From: Pseudomonadota bacterium
GTDB lineage: Bacteria; Pseudomonadota; Alphaproteobacteria; Caulobacterales; Caulobacteraceae
Direction of reading: 5' to 3'
Assembly (NCBI GenBank): GCA_023409795.1
Contig: JAEYQX010000245.1
Location: forward strand, 1 to 7,216
Length of the DNA: 7,216 nucleotides
The notes under the pieces are model-generated. The model worked only from the letters and a program-made list of their open reading frames with translations, was not told where the DNA came from and searched no databases. This document shows positions 5,175-7,216 of the stretch, in pieces (within the stretch, counting starts at the first letter, position 1; every line of letters starts with the position of its first letter). Position numbers and translations under genes: made by a program.

Positions 5175-7216
5175 CAGCGCTGCCTTGACGGCGTCCAGGC
5201 CTTCTTCGGCCCTGGTGGCGTCGGGCGCACCGCCCTGGGCGAAGTCCGGCTTGCCGCCCGCGCCCTTGCCGCCCATGGCGATGACGGCGTCGCGGGCCAG
5301 GTTGGCCGCGTTGAAGCGCTCGGTCAGGTCGGCGGTGACGGCAATGGTGACGGCCGCCTTGCCGTCGGTCACGCCGACAAGGGCGACGACGCCCGAGCCG
5401 ATCTGCTTCTTGAAGTCTTCGGCCACGCCGCGCAGGCCCTTCCCGTCCACGCCGTCCAGAACGCGGGCAAGAACCTTGACGCCGTTGATCTCTTCAGGGG
5501 CTGCCGAGGCGCCGCCGCCGCCAAGGGCCAGCTGTTTCTTCAGGTCGGCGACCTGTTTCTCCAGCGACTTGACCGAGGTTTGCAGGTTTTCGACGCGGCC
5601 GGTCACATCGGCAGGCTGGACCTTGAAGCTCTGGGCCAGCGAGCGGGTGATGTTGGCCTGTTCCAGCAGGTACTGGCGGGCGGCCTCGCCGGTCAGGGCC
5701 TCGATGCGGCGCACGCCGGCGGCGATGCCGGTTTCGGCGGTGATCTTGAACAGGGCAATGTCGCCGGTGCGTGCGACGTGGGTGCCGCCGCACAGTTCCA
5801 CCGAATAGGGTTTGGACGGATCGACCAGCGACTGGCCCAGCGTCAGCACGCGCACTTCCTCGCCGTACTTCTCGCCGAACAGGGCGATGGCACCGGCTTC
5901 GATGGCGGCTTCAGGGGCCATCAGTTCGGTACGGGCCGGGACGTTCTGGCGGATGACAGCATTCACCTCGTCCTCGATGCGGGCCAGTTCCTCTTCGGTC
6001 ACCGGGGCATTGTGGCTGAAGTCGAAGCGCAGGCGCTCGGCATCGACCATCTGGCCCTTCTGGGCGATGTGGGCACCCAGAACATTCTTCAGCGCGGTGT
6101 GCAGCAGGTGCGCACCCGAGTGGTTCGAACGGGTGGTCAGGCGCTCGTGGGCAAAGACGCGCAGCGAGGCGGTGGTGCCCAGCTTCAGCTCGCCTTCCTG
6201 TACCTCGATCTGGTGGGCGTACAGGTCGCCGCCGGCGTGTTTCTGCACGTCGGTCACGCGGCCCTTGCCGCCGGTCCATTCCACCGTGCCCTTGTCGCCG
6301 TTCTGGCCGCCGCCTTCGCCATAGAAGGGGGTCTTGTCGAACAGGACCTCGGCGGTTTCGCCGGCCTTGACGGTTTCGACGGCACCGCCGTCGGCAAGGA
6401 TGGCCACGACCGTGCCTTCGCCATCGACATTGTCATAGCCGGTGAACTCGGTGGCTCCCAGACGGTCGCGGATGGCCAGCCATTCGCCGGCGTTGGCGGT
6501 CTGGCCCGAGCCCTTCCAGTTGGCCTTGCCGCGCTGGCGTTGCTCGGCCATTTCGGCCTCGAAGCCCTCGTTGTCGACCGACAGGCCGCGGCGACGGGCC
6601 TCGTCCTGCGTCAGGTCCAGCGGGAAACCGTAGGTGTCGTACAGGGTAAAGGCGGTCTTGCCCGAGATGATGCCGCCTTCCGACAGGTCCCTGGTGGCTT
6701 CGTCCAGCAGGCCCATGCCGCGACCCAGGGTGGTGCGGAAACGGATTTCTTCCTGCTTCAGGGTGTCTTCGATGAAGGCCTGGGCGCGGCCCAGTTCCGG
6801 ATAGGCTTCGCCCATCTCGGTGATCAGGGCCGGAACCAGACGGTGCATCAGCGGCTCTTGCGCGCCCAGCAGGTGGGCGTGGCGCATGGCGCGGCGCATG
6901 ATGCGGCGCAGCACATAGCCGCGGCCTTCGTTCGACGGGGTCACGCCGTCGGCGATCAGGAAGGAGGTCGAGCGCAGGTGGTCGGCGATCACGCGGTGGC
7001 TGGCGGCGGCGTCGCCTTCGGCCTTGGTGCTGGTCGCGTCTTCCGAGGCGGCGATCAGGTTCCTGAACAGGTCGACTTCATAGTTGGAGTGCACGCCCTG
7101 CAGCACGGCAGCGATACGCTCCAGACCCATGCCGGTGTCCACCGACGGCTTCGGAAGGTCGCGAACGATCTCGTCGTTCTCCTTCTCGAACTGCATGAAG
7201 ACGTTGTTCCAGATTT
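5166..7216 (-). CDS. alaS: Alanyl-tRNA synthetase, C-terminal 682 residues (start beyond the window)
   Basis: The class II synthetase attaches alanine to tRNA-Ala in the cytoplasm and hydrolyses mischarged Ser/Gly-tRNA-Ala. The frame enters from the right edge with IWNNVF and ends at 5166. About 200 N-terminal residues are missing compared with the usual length of about 880. The Met at 7194-7196 is internal, since IWN.VFMQF is a conserved core segment. Numbering from that Met, class II motif 3 is GMGLERIAAVL (22-32), followed by the tRNA-recognition helices. The editing domain has its zinc-site motifs HSGAH (359-363) and CGGTH (469-473). A heptad-like helix spans about 535-557, and the C-Ala domain carries the Gly-rich GGKGAGGKPDFAQGG (642-656). 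Every editing ligand expected is present, so proofreading should be intact. It has its own terminator at 5110-5140. In related genomes alaS often lies near recA, which would be off the right side here. Confidence 0.98.
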   Translation of the reverse strand, partial: IWNNVFMQFEKENDEIVRDLPKPSVDTGMGLERIAAVLQGVHSNYEVDLFRNLIAASEDATSTKAEGDAAASHRVIADHLRSTSFLIADGVTPSNEGRGYVLRRIMRRAMRHAHLLGAQEPLMHRLVPALITEMGEAYPELGRAQAFIEDTLKQEEIRFRTTLGRGMGLLDEATRDLSEGGIISGKTAFTLYDTYGFPLDLTQDEARRRGLSVDNEGFEAEMAEQRQRGKANWKGSGQTANAGEWLAIRDRLGATEFTGYDNVDGEGTVVAILADGGAVETVKAGETAEVLFDKTPFYGEGGGQNGDKGTVEWTGGKGRVTDVQKHAGGDLYAHQIEVQEGELKLGTTASLRVFAHERLTTRSNHSGAHLLHTALKNVLGAHIAQKGQMVDAERLRFDFSHNAPVTEEELARIEDEVNAVIRQNVPARTELMAPEAAIEAGAIALFGEKYGEEVRVLTLGQSLVDPSKPYSVELCGGTHVARTGDIALFKITAETGIAAGVRRIEALTGEAARQYLLEQANITRSLAQSFKVQPADVTGRVENLQTSVKSLEKQVADLKKQLALGGGGASAAPEEINGVKVLARVLDGVDGKGLRGVAEDFKKQIGSGVVALVGVTDGKAAVTIAVTADLTERFNAANLARDAVIAMGGKGAGGKPDFAQGGAPDATRAEEGLDAVKAALKA

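Noticed and set aside
5185..6324. Two long + strand open frames opposite alaS
   Set aside because: They have Ser/Pro/Ala/Arg-rich composition typical of antisense shadows, and the - strand codes an unmistakable AlaRS.
7194..7196. The Met at the right edge as the alaS start
   Set aside because: It lies within the conserved IWN.VFMQF segment of the catalytic domain, and the frame stays open to the edge, so the real start is outside the window.
1..7216. A new multi-gene defence, mobile or biosynthetic system
   Set aside because: The window holds two housekeeping genes, a tandem pair of one known family and one known domain of unknown function. No nuclease, toxin, transposase, repeat array or composition shift is present to support such a claim.

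Overview
The window is GC-rich, dense bacterial chromosome. It most likely comes from an alphaproteobacterium of the Caulobacteraceae type (Caulobacter, Brevundimonas, Phenylobacterium). This placement is inference. It rests on base composition, a eukaryotic-type homodimeric NADP isocitrate dehydrogenase, a DUF2939 protein, paired DUF885 proteins, and a promoter resembling the Caulobacter housekeeping pattern (TTG-rich -35, GCTANAWC -10). There are five protein genes, two of them cut by the window edges. I see no tRNA, rRNA, CRISPR array, insertion sequence, phage gene or other sign of horizontal transfer.

Left part (1-2828, + strand): two consecutive DUF885 genes, paralogues of one another. 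These are predicted zincin-like metallohydrolases of unproven substrate. The first is only the C-terminal half. The second is complete (596 aa) and begins with a clear twin-arginine export signal, so it probably works in the periplasm. The 82-bp gap between them holds a GC hairpin just ahead of the second ribosome binding site. A strong intrinsic terminator follows the second gene.

Middle (2829-4382, + strand): an untranslated stretch of about 280 bp with an AT-rich island between two small hairpins and a good candidate promoter. It leads into icd (406 aa, NADP-dependent isocitrate dehydrogenase, TCA cycle). A textbook terminator with a UUCG loop ends the gene, so icd looks like its own transcription unit.

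Right part (4383-7216): a leader of about 160 bp with a nested inverted repeat, then a small membrane-anchored or exported DUF2939 protein (180 aa, function unknown). Facing it on the - strand is alaS (alanyl-tRNA synthetase), present here as its last 682 residues with editing and C-Ala domains intact. The 78 bp between the two stop codons contains the alaS terminator and a palindrome that covers the alaS stop codon.

The genes do not form one pathway. icd and alaS are housekeeping genes, and the DUF885 pair and the DUF2939 gene are envelope or export functions of unknown detail. I found no convincing new multi-gene system. The items most worth a second look are the divergence of the two DUF885 copies, the structured non-coding leaders, and an unusual Cys at a well-conserved position of isocitrate dehydrogenase.
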